From assembly GCA_037157565.1 (NCBI GenBank), contig JAZHRO010000073.1:11972501-12036500 (forward strand): 64,000 nucleotides of DNA. The letters are read 5' to 3'. A program made the translations under genes and the position numbers. Positions within the stretch are counted from its first letter, which is position 1; every line of letters begins with the position of its first letter. The DNA comes from Thalassia testudinum. Its lineage: Eukaryota; Streptophyta; Magnoliopsida; Alismatales; Hydrocharitaceae. This document shows positions 10,641 to 22,780 of the stretch, piece by piece. Under the pieces are notes generated by a model, which saw only the letters and a list, made by a program, of their open reading frames with translations, searched no databases and was not told where the DNA came from.

Positions 10641-11639
10641 ATAACAACGCTTTTTTTTCGTGTTAGCTTATATTTCATTATGAATTTGATTGTAACATTA
10701 TTTGCATAATTAATTTCTCTTTTCATCAAACTCCTGTGCTTCAATTCATATTTGATTGATTAGTGGTAATTTGTGATTTATAGTTTCCTGAGATGGCCTC
10801 AAAACTCACATTTTGAGATTATAAAGTTTAAATGTTTCTGCCAATTTAGTTGCTATATTACAATGCATATTTTACCCTCAATGAAAGCGAATGAACAATT
10901 ACAAGTGAAAAACTAAATTGTAATACATGTAAAATCTTGTAATACAAATTCATTCTATTTAACAAGAGAGTTGTAATACGATTAAGTATTAATGTAGTAT
11001 GATTACCTTCCAATAATAATGTAACATTGGATTAATAATATTCCAAATACAGTTTATGAATTAAGTTGTAATGCAACTCAACATTCACGTGTGATTGCAT
11101 AGAAATCATAGGACTTAATTAACCTAAATTATGCTATAATCTAGTTTAACTTTTGAATAGTGCATTCATAAATTGCATATCATGCATTGCATTTCATTAC
11201 TTAGCTGCATATGCTATAATATCATTTTTCCATGCTATTTAGGGTTTATTCTTGTTTGTAGGTCATGAGTAGTTTAGAAGCTGCTCTGAATAGAATAAAG
11301 CTGGCTAGGAGCGAAGGTTGTAGCAAAGCTGGAGATGGATTATGTGAATAAAGATAAAGATACCAACTGAAGAAAGAAAGAAAGAGCAAAAGACTATCTG
11401 TCTAGAACAAGAGTAGAAGAAAAGAATGAGAAGAACTAGGATAACCCTATCCTCAAAACTCTAGGTTAAGACTTTTCCAGTACATATCCCTAGACTAGCT
11501 CAGAATTAGGATATCTAAGCTCAAAAGCCAAAAATATGGATAACATTATCCATGTATTTATCCACCCTATCCCTAGCACTATCCTACTATCCATAACCCT
11601 AGTCTACCTATCCTATACCCAATCCTCAACTTAGATATC

Positions 11640-12060
11640 TATTTAGGTCCATGCCATACCTAATTGACTCAGTCTAAGTCAATTGGGCTAGTCACCAATC
11701 AATTGGGTCCATGGGACCTGATTGGACAAAACCTAAGTTGATTGGACTCAATTGAGTCTAACCATACCCATTAAACCTAGCCACATCCAATTAAGTGCAG
11801 TATAACCTAATTAGGTGCAACCAATTTTGCTTAGGTTCAGTTGGAACCTAACTAGGTCAACCTAATTAGACTCAGTAAGTCTAATTGGATCTAACCCAAA
11901 TCTAACTGGGTGCACTTGCACCTAATTGGATTCACCCCTCTCTAGATTAGGACACCCTAGACCTAATTAGGTTCACACCTAAACCACCTAGTCTAATTAA
12001 ACCCATTTAGATTAGAACCTAACCTAACATAGGTTGAACCAACCCAAACCCAATTAAATC
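11640..12060. repeat. CCTAATTAGG / CAATTGGG palindromic-word array
   Basis: Some twenty or more variants of CTAATTAGG, CAATTGGG and CCTAATTGG occur in about 420 bases with no fixed spacing. They lie upstream of the TATA box at 12312. Confidence 0.55.
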
Positions 12061-12093
12061 CACAAACTAGGTCTACAAAACCTACACACATTC

Positions 12094-12135
12094 ACTCACA
12101 CACATATGCACTCACACACACACACAAACACAATG
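12094..12135 (+). repeat. CA-rich microsatellite
   Basis: Interrupted (CA)n including ACTCACACACACACAAACAC. Confidence 0.7.
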
Positions 12136-12311
12136 CCTATGCACACATTGCTTACACATTAAGGAAGAGGTTCTATCCTCTTTAGCTACCCAACCTAAAA
12201 TATTTTATCCTTTGATCTTTCTTATGAGAAGATCAAGAGGACAAGATCTTTTGGCAACAAATACCACCTTAGGAACTTATCCTAAGGTGGTCGTCCAACA
12301 CACCTATCCCC

Positions 12312-12321
12312 TCTATAAAAG
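12312..12321 (+). promoter_or_regulatory. TATA box in LTR-like DNA
   Basis: TCTATAAAAG in the context CCCCTCTATAAAAGTCC, the same form as the TATA boxes of the clear LTRs. Confidence 0.45.
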
Positions 12322-13150
12322 TCCATGGTCGACCACCTTGGGAGATCATCTTCTACCATATTTTCTTCCATCTTCTTCGACCTCCATAGCAATCCACCTT
12401 CATACATTTATGGTCGACCAAATTCTTCCACCCACCACCTTCCAAGGCCACCAAGGGAGACTCCTTGGTGCCCTACATCTAGTAGCCTAGCCATAGAATA
12501 TTCTTCTCATTAGTTTTTCTATTTTAGTTCTAGTAGTAATAGTTCTAGTTCTAGTAGTTCTTCTAGTTGTTCTGGTATTCATTTAATTGATTAGCAAGTT
12601 GTTTTCCAAGCTTTCATCTACTAGTGAATTGCTTATATCCTTATTTGATGAATGAAATATTGATTCTGTTTCCTCATTGTAATCTCTATTAGTGGTTCTA
12701 GTTGTTCTTTATTTTCAAAAAAAATCAAAATCACAAAAAATCCAAAAAAGAAAAAAATATAGATGGCTACTCCCACCCGCATTAACGAATCAATTCTCGA
12801 TCAAAACTCTCTTGTCATTACGCACATAATTTGTGAATTTCAAGACGAGTGCCATTCTTATACATGTTACATTTATTTTCGCTACACTATGGTTGTGCAT
12901 TTTGAAAGAGCAATGGGCAAATTTGTTGTTCAAGAGATCTGCCATCATCTTTAGATTTAGATTTTAGGTTAGGTAAGTTAGGTTTTTGCTTAGATCTATG
13001 TTAGTTTAGCAAGCACAACAAAGACGTAAATCAAAAATCATTTTCACATCGCCTTCCAGAGATCGACCGAGTCTCAATTGGAGTTTCATTATACATATTT
13101 TGTTTAGGTTGATTTTGCGACTATACTACGACTATAAACTCACCAAAATC

Positions 13151-14698
13151 ACATTTTTTGACCCCAAACAATGTGAGGATATATTTTCCAAAAATTTTAT
13201 AATGATTGATTGAGTGCATTCCATATACAAGGGTGGTTTTCTAAACCACCTTTTGACAAGTGCAGTGGTTTCCATCAATGGCAAACATCATCCAACAAAC
13301 ATAATCATGGGCTTTGCAGTGCTCAATGGATATATATATATATATAAGACCAGAGAGTATGTTGTTGAGCTGCATACTTATATGCAACTCTTTGTTTTAG
13401 CCATTAGATTTGACCTCTTTGGATGGAAGGTGGTGTGTGTTGCATTCAAGTCTGAAAAATAGCATACCAAAATTTAAAATCGACTTAATTATATTGCGAA
13501 TAGTGTGAGTTAGGCTGAATCCTCGAAGAGATTATATGGATGTGTTCTCTAATGAGTTAGACAAGTTTAGAATTTTTTGGTATTTTAGAAAATATGTTTT
13601 GATTTTTGGCTTTTTCTAAGTTAAGATGGTTGAAAAGACTATTCTGGCCCCCTTCTAATGTGCAGACCAAAAAACTAGACCTAAGAACCCCAGAAAAATA
13701 TACTAAATTTATCCATGATAATAGACTCAGAAAGGAAGAAATATTCACTTATTTTATGCAAATTAGAGTTATATAGAATTCTCTAGAAATCTGACAAGTC
13801 AAAAATTTTAGGTTCTATTAATAGTGTGATCCCCATTCAATGCACAAATGTTAACTTTTTTATATATGGGATTAGGCTCTAAAATTTGGTACAGATCTTC
13901 CCTACTTCAATACCTACTCTGGACAAAATTTGAAGAATTTAGGATTTCTAGAATCTACTATAGAATTTTTACAAGATGGAAATCTGAACCAGTGCTAACA
14001 TAGAAAAATAAAAATGTATGAAATAGGACCAATCAATGCGAGAATTCACAATGGGCTTCAAGAAATAGAATCGATGACTAAAATATAATCAGAAAAGTTC
14101 AAATCACTAATGATTGCTCTCCCCTAGACTTGTCTCTTCCCACACAAACCTGTTAAGGCTATAATCCAACTCGGATAAGAAATCCTAGGCTTGGACTATC
14201 CTATGCATGTTTATGTGTACATGAAACAATTCGATTTTCTAACAATGATATAAGAGCAAATAAAACCCATCTACAATGTAAACATGTTGATCCTAAGCCC
14301 TCACCTACACGCAAAAAGAGAATTAGGCACACATAGATATGACAAGAAAGAAAATCATCTCGAAAGAAACCATAATCATTGATAACAAATTCAAATGTTC
14401 TACCAAAAGATAATAACAAAGAGAGTAAGAGAAACCCTTGATCCCTTCAAGATGAATGTGGCTCCATGTGTGGACTCCTTATAGTGAATCCCATGTTCTC
14501 CAAGTTCTGCCAAGTTCTTATGAAAGCTCCTCCTCCAAGAAGATGTCTCCACGTGAGAAATGTCACTTTCGTGATGCTGGCACGAAGATGGAGATAGTGC
14601 CAATGGAGAAAGGGGGTGCCTAATCTTAGAGAAAGGCTTATGGGCATCCAATATGGTGCATGAAGGTGGTGGTTAGGGTTTCAGAAGAAGGTGAAAGT
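13151..14698 (-). mobile_element. LTR X, downstream (R-U5-like) part
   Basis: This is target DNA on the left of A4; its continuation is at 27809. Joined across A4 on the minus strand, a TATA box (27830-27840) lies just upstream and this segment would be the transcribed leader. The segment 14201-14651 has two overlapping minus-strand open frames without recognisable domains. The stretch from 13151 to about 14200 shows no coding potential; it contains a short (TA)n at 13330. Assignment as LTR is inference. Confidence 0.35.
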
Positions 14699-14703
14699 GG
14701 TGG
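14699..14703 (+). repeat. Target-site duplication GGTGG (left, A4)
   Basis: Five bases GGTGG directly before the LTR TG; the same five follow the right LTR at 27804-27808. Confidence 0.85.
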
Positions 14704-15627
14704 TGATGTAAACATGTTTATATTACACAAAATGTTTATTTATGCATGTTCTTAAGCATAGAATTGCATTACAAACTATAAATATTAAATAACATGCATC
14801 ATCTTGCATTTAGATTTGTCTGAATAAAATGGAGCTTAATTATCACTTTTTATGGTCAGGGATAGGGCAACTTTTTATCGGAGCCTTGGATCAAAGATCC
14901 AATCGTACGGATCTAATTAGGGTGACAATTGGAGTTCAATGACTCCAAGATCGCCCAAATCGGATATCCGTAGCATCAGATAGAGACCGAGGAATCCTAG
15001 AAGATTAAGGGCCAAGATGGTGTTGATCCACACTTCAGACAATAAATCTGACCACACGGATGGGTTCGGATCGATGATCGCAGCCTAACAGCACGAAAAT
15101 CGACTCAATCCGATACCCGTGGCACCATCTACATCACCCAGAAGATGGACGGCCAAGATGGCACCACGTGGCGCCATCTTGGCTGCCCAACTGGCCGCAC
15201 GCACCCGCTGAAGCACTTCGCGCCAGCGCTTCTCCGCCGTTGGATCAAGATCCAACGGCTGCAAGGTGCGTGCGCTTGAGTTAAGCACTCGACACAAACG
15301 CTCTCGTAGCGCATTGGTCAAGCAACTTAATGAGGCGAGGCTGGATCGAGCCCCTGCACACTTCAAACTGGAGCGGGTGCGCGGGCGCGATTAACCACAC
15401 AATGAGGATCCCATGGCTGCACGCGACCAATAGCGTCCACGTGCCATCTGATGCCCCCGCGTGACGCAGGATCTCACGCGCAGGCGCGCGGTTGAGGCGC
15501 GGCGAGGAACGCTCTCAGTTGTTCAATCTCATGATCGGACGGCCAATATCTGATGGACGTGGATGCATGTTGAGGCACGGAGAGGCGAGCGAGCACGTGC
15601 GCAACGCCGATGAAGGCCACGTTCAAG

Positions 15628-15659
15628 CCTTTAGTGACGGATTTATCCGTCACTAAAGG
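15628..15659 (+). promoter_or_regulatory. Perfect U3 palindrome (A4 5' LTR)
   Basis: CCTTTAGTGACGGAT (15628-15642) and ATCCGTCACTAAAGG (15645-15659) form a 15-bp perfect inverted repeat with a 2-nt spacer, about 55 bases upstream of the TATA box. Confidence 0.85.
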
Positions 15660-15713
15660 TCTTGAATTAATGATTTTCAACATGTAATGACCAAAATGCC
15701 CTCACTCCTTGCA

Positions 15714-15723
15714 ACTATAAAAG
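15714..15723 (+). promoter_or_regulatory. TATA box, A4 5' LTR
   Basis: ACTATAAAAGG context, conserved in the 3' LTR at 27143-27152. Confidence 0.7.
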
Positions 15724-16380
15724 GAGACCCCCTCTAAACGAAATTTCTCATCCCTTCCTTCTCTTCTCTCCCTCTCCAAAGCTCAAGAGAAGCTTGTCCC
15801 ACACCCAGGATGCTCCTCAAGAGATAAAGTCAAATTTTCGCCCCCATTTCGGAAGCGGATCCCACGATGACGACGACATGCTACCTCATTCTCATTCTTC
15901 CTGCCTCGACCTCCTTCTTCCCGCTCTTTTCTTCATCTTCCAGGCGTCCTCTCATCCGGCTCATCCTCCAAGCGATTGTCGAGGAGGATAACTTCTCACT
16001 CCCATTCCTTTTTCCTGCTTTGTAGAGAGGAATTTTCGTGCTTTCTAGTTGTAATAGTTTTCTACTCTCTAGTGTAATTTCTTGCTTACTTAATTGTATA
16101 AACATTTTAAAGTATCAAGTGAATGTTTCTCTCCCTCTCTCTCTCTTATTCTAATTGTTTATAGCACTTCATTTCATTGTAATTACTCCACTTTTTAACA
16201 AAAACACGAAAAAAAATATAATTGCATATTTAGATCGACGTAGCCTCCCTGAGTTCGGCCCAGGATTTCTATTCCAGTATAAATTATATTTGTTGAACCC
16301 GAGTTCTTCGCTTTTCAAACTACAACGACAGGTTTTCAAAACTAAATTCGATAGCGTAGTAACCCATCGCTTCAACATTT

Positions 16381-16398
16381 TGGCGTCGTTGCCATGGA
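16381..16398 (+). other. Primer-binding site, tRNA-Asp type
   Basis: TGGCGTCGTTGCCATGGA lies three bases after the LTR. It matches the complement of the plant tRNA-Asp 3' end (TGGCGCCGTTGCCGGGGA) except at three positions. A tRNA-Asp PBS is characteristic of Athila-type elements. Confidence 0.8.
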
Positions 16399-17707
16399 GG
16401 CAATGATTTTTGATCTTCTTTTCGCATTTCACACACTTTATTGTCTTCTAACTTTCTCTCTCTTATGTCTATTGTTTTACGGAGGTCTCCATCAGAGAAT
16501 TGTCAAGCGGTAGACTGGAGTAAAGTGCAATTGAAGATGACTGTAAGTGCTCCCCATTTTTCCCCCTCCATAGATTTCATTTGTCACATTAAATTGAAAT
16601 TCCAATTAACCTAGGTGTTTGCATAAATCCTAGGATTAGTTTAGTTATTTGGATTTCCACTCACACTTATTTCACCCTCGCTTATATAAAAAAAATAAGA
16701 AGATAATTTTGTGGGGTAATTTTCAACAGACACACAACATACACCCACATTCAAGGCACTTAACCTACTTGATTTACTTCTACTCAATCGGGTTCTAATC
16801 TATGGAACCGGTACACACAAATCAACCCATAAAAGAGTAGAAATCATTCTAGGTTAACCATTTCTGTGTGCCTAACCTAGTGGTGCAGTTGTGGCCAGTT
16901 GTTTGAGTTGTTTAGGCCGCACCACTCAACCTAAAATCAACTCATCAAGTAGCTTCTTCTTAGGGATTTCAATCTAGGTTCATACCAGGCACTCCACTTT
17001 ATTTTTGGTTTTAAAGGAAAGCAATCTTCACCCGTGCTTGAAAACCTGGTTTGCCTCAAACTTGATTGAAATAAACCTAATTCTAAATCCTAAAAGCTAC
17101 TTAAGCAAGATTTGAACATTAAAATCTATGCATCACAAATAATCTTGCTTGAAAACCCTGGTTGTGCACGCACTTACACAATACTCAATCAATCATAAAG
17201 GGCACAACCCATTTTAAGGGCCCATCACATTTCAAAAGCACTACAATCCCAAGCCTCAATAAAATCAAGTAGACGTTGGCCTTAAGGACTGATTCTCTCT
17301 TCGGGACCTAGTCTAAGATTGTTTATGATTAACCTACTTGTACTGATTAATCTGATGTCTAGTTAAGGGAGTAGCGTCAAATGACCGCGGCTGGGGGGTA
17401 CACTATGAATCGGAGGCGCAAACCGAAGGAAGAACCTTCTCCTCAATCCCTCCTTCTAACTGGTTGGATTGAGCAGACACAAGTAGAGTAAATCATTTAT
17501 AATCTTAAGGCGGGTTTTGGGAGTCTGTAGATCCTTAGGCTACCCTACTTAAGGACATGCTTGTTTTGTTGTGCTGCAGGGTCCTTATCCCTAGTCCTTC
17601 TGACCTTTTCTTAGTTTATGTTGGGAAGACGGTCATTGAATCCCCGATTGGAAGGACCACTAGAGTATTTTAGGAGGTGTAAATTGGATTTTGGTTAAAT
17701 TGATCCC
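16399..17707 (+). other. A4 untranslated leader
   Basis: About 1.3 kb between PBS and gag with no open frame of note. It contains scattered CCTAATT and AACCTA words. A sequence resembling the end of a leader (GGTCATTGAATCCCCGATTG) precedes gag. No clear hairpin or splice signals were recognised. Confidence 0.5.
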
Positions 17708-18712
17708 ATGATCGATCAACAGCCTCCTCTGCCTCGGGATCCACAGGAAAAATTTCGAAGGCAGCTGGAACAAATGCAGAGAATGCAGGAATGGTTCCAG
17801 AGAATGCAGGGCACTTAGCCCTTGAAGGATTTCTATGATCCTTCAAATTACGAGGAATGTCCCAACATCCAGATTCCAGCCAGAGACAAAGAAATCAAGC
17901 CCTAGGTGTTAAGCCTGATCAAACATTACCATGGGCTTGGCTCCAAAGACCCGTTTTAGCACTTGGAGGACTTGACCACTTTGGTCCAGACCGCCAAGGC
18001 ACGAAACGTGAATGAGGAGCAAATGATCATGTGGCTCTTCCCCCACTCTCTTAGGGATAAAGCCACTCATTGGTACAGGACTATAGGAAGACCAATTGCA
18101 ACTTGGAATGAGTTGAAATCGGCCTTTCTGAAGGAATTCTTCCCTGTCGGATGTACCAATGCTTTGAGACAGGCAATCACTACCTTTACCCAGCGGTCGG
18201 GGGAGCAGTTTCATGTGGCCTAGGAGCGATTCCAGGACCTATTGCGGAGGTGTCCACACCACGAGGTGCCGAAATGGCAACTCATGCAGATCTTCTACCA
18301 CGGATTGACTGAGCAACTCAAAAATCACGTGGACGCTTCTTGTAGAAGCAATTTCCTCAACAAAGACATAGATAGTGCACACGATTTGTTTAAGGAAATG
18401 AGTGAGAATTCAATCAATCATGCCTCCATGGATACTTTTAACCGGTCCCAGCAGCCCAGATCAAATGTTAATGAAGCCCATGACTCCCATTTATTTGATA
18501 TGGAATTGATTTGTAACAAACTTGATAAGGTGGACTTGGTTGCTAAGAGAATGGAAGAGTGGATGGCCGGAAATTCAATGAACAACTCTCGATCCACTCA
18601 ATCCTAGAATTTGGGTTTCCATTCGTTGCAAGCTCCTTCTGGACAGGAGTTCATGAATCAACTCGATGCGGCTCAACCTGTGAGTCAGCGTTATGTGGAA
18701 TCCCATGAAAAA

Positions 18713-18745
18713 GCTCTGATACCAATTGAACAAGCTCTGATACCA
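18713..18745 (-). other. Duplicated tRNA-iMet primer-binding sites
   Basis: Minus strand: TGGTATCAGAGC, nine bases, TGGTATCAGAGC, right behind the C2 LTR. Only one copy is needed for priming. Confidence 0.7.
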
Positions 18746-19439
18746 CTTGATATGATCTAAAATATATTGAATATATATATATGGCTATGCGCACAAGAAC
18801 TCAAACACAAAATTAGTAATAACAGGAAAATTTTCACAATCAAACAAACTATAAAAATAGGCACAATATGTATAGTGGTTCCCCTCCCTTGGGTACTCCA
18901 CTACCTAAGCCTCCCAGCTTAGGGTTTTTAACCCGATTCCCTCAACCCCGAGGAAATCAATTTACTAAATCGAGGTAATTAATGGGTTACCTCAACCCAA
19001 GTACAACAACGAGTTTGTTACAACCCAATGAGCAACAAGCTCAAATACAAAAGAAGTACAGGTGTAAGAAAGAAAGGTCTTACAACTAGAACCTAAGCCT
19101 CTCAACAATAATTAAAATAATATTACCAATTTGAGTGCTTAGGATGGACGCAAATCGTGTTGAATTGCGTGAACAAAACATGTCAATGTGTTTGCGAACC
19201 CATAGCACGATTGGAAAGCAGTAAACATGATTTTTTCTCTTGAATATGTGGTGGAAAATATGAATTATAGCTCTAAGAATTTTCTTCTCTTTTCTCTTGT
19301 CTCTTGTGTGTAAACAAAGAGTCCTAAGGTTATTTTATAGAGTTTAGGACCTAGGATACTCGTCTACTAGATGTTGGGATTTAATTCCCAACATGCATAT
19401 TGTAGGAATTAATATTTCTGTCGTTCTATTTTGGGCCAA

Positions 19440-19775
19440 CGACTAGCTGGTACCGGTACTAAAGTACCTGTACCAATACTAGCAGCTCACTGCCACCAGT
19501 ACATGAGTCCTGGTACCGATACTCATCATGGGTACCGGTACTGTGACTCCCAGGTTTGGAATTCCTTAAGCACAGTAACCTACCTGTACCGGTACTCATC
19601 ATGGGTACCGGTACTTGTAAGGTTCAAGCCAGAATTAAGCCTTAAACCTGTGGCCAACATGTACCGATACTCATGGTTAGTACCGATACTTGTTGTTCAC
19701 AGTTTGAGATGAATTTTCAAACATGTGCCTTGCAAATACCAATACTGATAAACAATACCGGTACTTGCTTACAAG
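19440..19775. repeat. GGTACCGGTAC palindrome array in U3 of C2
   Basis: At least ten variants of GTACCGGTAC (GGTACCGGTACT, TGTACCGATACT, AATACCGGTACTT) recur, several in pairs around ACTCATCATGGG. Dense palindromic repeats in the LTR are a known Sirevirus feature. Confidence 0.75.
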
Positions 19776-20787
19776 TACCTATTTTAAGCGTTTTAATCCG
19801 TTACGTACTTTGAAAATGATTGCAATATAAATCCTAATTTATCTCTACTTGATTTTATGATCTAAGTTATGATTCTTTGTTAAGAGGCATATACAATCTA
19901 TAAATATAAAATCTAAACTAGAGAAACTAAAGGTCAAAGATGATCTTCTTCTCGACTCATCCTTGTCATCCTCCATGACATGATCTTTTTCTTCTCACCA
20001 TCATGCCTCCATCATTTCTTGTTTGCCTTACTCCTTCACCTAAATTAAAAAAACACTTAATGGCAAACATTAATCCATAATAATTTTGTTAACACCAAAA
20101 CAAGATGTGGAACAAGGTTCCAACACCCCACGGGTTCCAAACTGGGGCCTTTGAACCTAGTTTTTCTGATCCTTCCCTTTCTTTTTCTCCATCCTCACCC
20201 TATGAGGATGTCTGTACTGTATAGGAGAACGTTAGATCCAACCCCTACTCTAATGCTTATAATCCGGGTTGGAGAAACCACCCTAACTTCTCCTGGAAAA
20301 ACCTGGGGCAACATACCCAATTTTGACCTAGCAACTATGCTCTGCAACGACCAATGGGTCAGGGTCATGTGTATACTCAGTTGTCCCTAAATCAGCTCAA
20401 TCAGCTAGCTTGGAATGCCTGTCAACCCGTAGGGCAGGCTGATTTGAATCGATAAATGGTAGAGATGCAAGGATCCATGCTTCAGCTCATGCAACAAATG
20501 AAAACCTCCCTAAACAACTTGCAAACCATGCTCATAGCTAACTCTCGTCAACCTGGATCTCTACCATCCCAACTCGTACCCAACCTACGAAATATCCTGA
20601 ATCCGGGCAACCAAGCCCATGGGTAAGGAAATCAGAGGGACCCACACGCACATGCTCAGGTGGTTGAGCAGGGTCCTTCCTCTTTTTCTTATTCTGCACA
20701 TCAACAATTCTTGGCTAATCAAACCCTCCAATCTTTCCTAACCCTCCCTAAGACCCAAACTCTTATGCATTCGCAAATTCTGTTACC

Positions 20788-21887
20788 TTGAAGAGTGGTA
20801 AACAAACTCAGGATCCACAACCACACTATTCTGATTTACCGAATTCTGAAAAACCTAAGAAGAGAAAGGAGAATTCTAGAGAAAAAATCAAGGCTCAGGA
20901 ACCTAATTCCAAAGATCTGACTCATGTTCCTTTTCCTGAAGCCTTGATCAAATCAAAGAAGAAGAAGTCTGTTGATAGCAATGAGGAGCTTCTGAATATT
21001 TTTAAGAATGTTGAGATCAATATCCCGCTCCTCGACACTATCAAGCATATATTGGCTTATGCGAGACTTTTAAAGGATTTATGACACAAAAGTGTAAGTT
21101 GAGAGAATCTGTTCCGAGGAAGGTGGTACTCTCTGAGCAGGCTAGTTCTGTTATCCTGCACCACCTCCCTCAGAAAAAGAGAGATCTAAGTGCTCCGATG
21201 ATTTCTTGTGTCATCGAAGATTACACTTTTGATAGAGCACTTCTGGATCTGGGTGCATCCATCAACCTAATTCTAACTTCTCTTTACGAGATGTTTGGAT
21301 TAGGTGAACTTCGGCTAACTTCAGTAACACTGCCATTAGCGTACTGTTCGGTCACAAATCTGCGAGGAGTTATTGAAGATGTTATAGTTATGGTCAAGGA
21401 TTTCTATTTTCCTGTAGATTTTCTTGTCCTTAACATGGATGTACCGAAAAATCTGAGGAACACGCCCATCATTCTAGGTCGTCCGTTCCTGGCTACTGCT
21501 AAGGCCAACATTAACTGTGAAAGCGGTAGCATGGAAATTGCCTTTGGGGATCAACGAATGAAATTGGATATTTTTAAGGCGATTAATAAATTTGAGGATT
21601 GTGGATTTATTGAGGAACTTGAGGAGGATAATGTGAACATTGAAACTTGTTTGATGGTTTCTGCAATTGAAAGTTCCTCCTTTAATGATGAATTGGACCC
21701 GCAACCCTCTATGGCAGACCTACCATCTTCTGAAGAGGTTATTGATTTTATTCACTCTCAACCTCTTCCTCTTGATGAGTCATCAGCATCTTCCTTACCT
21801 TCAATCATTAACCTGCCCCAGCTTGAACTGAAACCATTGCCTGAGAATTTGAAATATTAATTTTTAGGACCATAGAAGACACTCCTT
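20788..21887 (+). pseudogene. A4 gag-pol linker and aspartic protease
   Basis: The retroviral-type protease cuts the polyprotein. A basic linker (KKRKENSREK near residues 28-37 of the first frame) and a PFPEALIKSKKKK block precede the domain. A one-base frameshift at about 21081 separates them from the main frame (21081-21860, 259 codons). The active-site motif is LLDLGASINLI (around residue 54) and the second conserved block is ILGRPFLATAKA (around 130). An acidic tail follows with an LELKPLPENLKY motif that normally leads into RT. Stops TAA at 21858 and TAG near 21876 interrupt the junction. The active-site Asp is present. Confidence 0.85.
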
Positions 21888-22780
21888 GTGATTATCAGTG
21901 CTAAATTAACAAAGGAGCAAGAGATTAAATTGATCAAGGTCCTGAAGGAACACAAGGAAGCAATTGGTTGGACCATTCATGACCTTAGAGGGATCGGGTC
22001 ATCTTACTGCAATCATAGAATATTCTTGGAAGATGGATCCCACCCTTCTCGCCAAATGCAGAGGAGATTAAATCCAAATATGCGAGAAGTGGTCAAAAAG
22101 GAAATCAATAAGTGGCTCGATGCAGGAATTCTTTATCCGATCTCTGATAGTCCCTGGGTAAGTCCCGTGCAGATTGTTCCCAAGAAAGCTGAGATTACCG
22201 TTGTAACTAATGAGAGAGGAGAATCTGTCACAACTCATTCAGCTTCCTCTTGGAGGGTTTGTATCGATTACAGGAAGCTGAACATGGCCACGAAAAGGGA
22301 TCATTTCCTCTACCTTTCATTGATCAAATTTTGGAAAGATTAGCCAGGCAGAAGTACTTTTGTTTTCTTGATGGCTACTCTAGATACAACCAAGTTCCTA
22401 TCCATCCTGAGGATCAGGAAAAAACTACTTTCACCTGTCCCTATGAAACATTTGCTTTCCGTAGGATGCCTTTCGATTTATGCAATGCACCTGCGACTTT
22501 TCAAAGGTGTATGTTAGTCATATCCTCTAACATGGTGGGAGAGTTTATGGAAGTCTTCATGGACGATTTCTCTGTTTTTGGAGAATCATTTGACTCTTGT
22601 CTAGCTAATCTAGAAATGATTCTTAAACGATGCATTAAAACACGATTGGTCCTTAGCTAGGAAAAGAGTCATTTCATGATACAAGAAGGCATCGTCTTGG
22701 GTCATGTAATCTCTGAACGGGGAATCGAAGTGGATAAAGCTAAGGTTGATGCTATCGCTAAACTTCCTCCTCCCACATCT
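21888..22780 (+). pseudogene. A4 reverse transcriptase (frameshifted)
   Basis: RT copies the genomic RNA. Blocks are in the usual order: GWTIHDLRGI, SRQMQRRLNPNM, WRVCIDYRKLN, FLDGYSRYNQ, FRRMPFDLCNAPATFQRCM, then the catalytic VFMDDFSVFG (about 22550-22580) and ILGHVISERGIEVD-type thumb. A single missing base near 22308 shifts the frame right after the RKLN block; the rest is open to a TAG near 22660, at a position usually Trp in this family. The Asp residues of the active site are intact, so the defects are the frameshift and stop. Confidence 0.9.

Larger units (their letters stand above)
10641..13150 (+). mobile_element. LTR-like region with TATA box, family unresolved
   Basis: The layout resembles a long Athila-type LTR. 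It has an AT-rich start with repeated GCAT words (about 11160-11230), a U3-like palindrome-rich stretch (11640-12060), a CA microsatellite, a TATA box (12312) and a leader. The end near 13030-13140 has words such as CGCCTTCCAGAGATCGACCG and ACTACGACTATAAAC, which resemble the A4 U5. Neither edge is defined and no second copy was seen. Open frames at 12212-12513 lie in the leader and show no protein-family motif. Confidence 0.35.
14704..16377 (+). mobile_element. A4 5' LTR
   Basis: It starts TGATGTAAACATG and ends CTTCAACA, immediately before the PBS. U3 contains a GC/CpG-rich part (about 15060-15620), a palindrome at 15628-15659 and a TATA box at 15714. U5 contains a TC-rich run near 16120-16145 and a CCTCCCTGAGTTCGG word. 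Open frames within 15085-15683 and 15794-16432 reflect composition, not genes. Confidence 0.92.
18706..20125 (-). mobile_element. C2: solo LTR of a copia (Sirevirus-like) element in A4 gag
   Basis: On the minus strand an LTR starts TGTTGGAACC at 20125 and ends ATCATATCA at 18748. It is followed by AG and the PBS TGGTATCAGAGC (tRNA-iMet type, typical of copia). The PBS occurs twice (18734-18745 and 18713-18724) and the insert ends at about 18706 with a TG/CA edge. Flanking pentamers TCCCA (18701-18705) and CCCCA (20126-20130) differ by one base and may be the target duplication. No internal coding region remains. A short-palindrome array occupies 19440-19775. Confidence 0.75.
17708..20787 (+). 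pseudogene. gag: A4 gag (broken; interrupted by C2)
   Basis: Gag would form the virus-like particle. The frame can be followed from ATG at 17708 (MIDQQPPLPRDPQ). The core region reads WLFPHSLRDKATHWY, then WNELKSAFLKEFFP, then IFYHGLTEQLKNHVDAS, the usual Athila order. After the C2 insertion (18706-20125) gag resumes with YNPGWRNHPNFSWKN near 20260, a hallmark of Athila gag, followed by a Gln-rich region. In-frame stops, mostly TAG, occur near 17818, 17903, 17954, 18221 and 18605. The stretch 20391-20787 is the low-complexity gag tail and is also interrupted. No CCHC zinc knuckle was recognised. Confidence 0.85.

Noticed and set aside
14400..14651. Possible small host gene of 83 codons
   Set aside because: No domain; two overlapping frames; the position downstream of the LTR X TATA box fits LTR leader sequence better.
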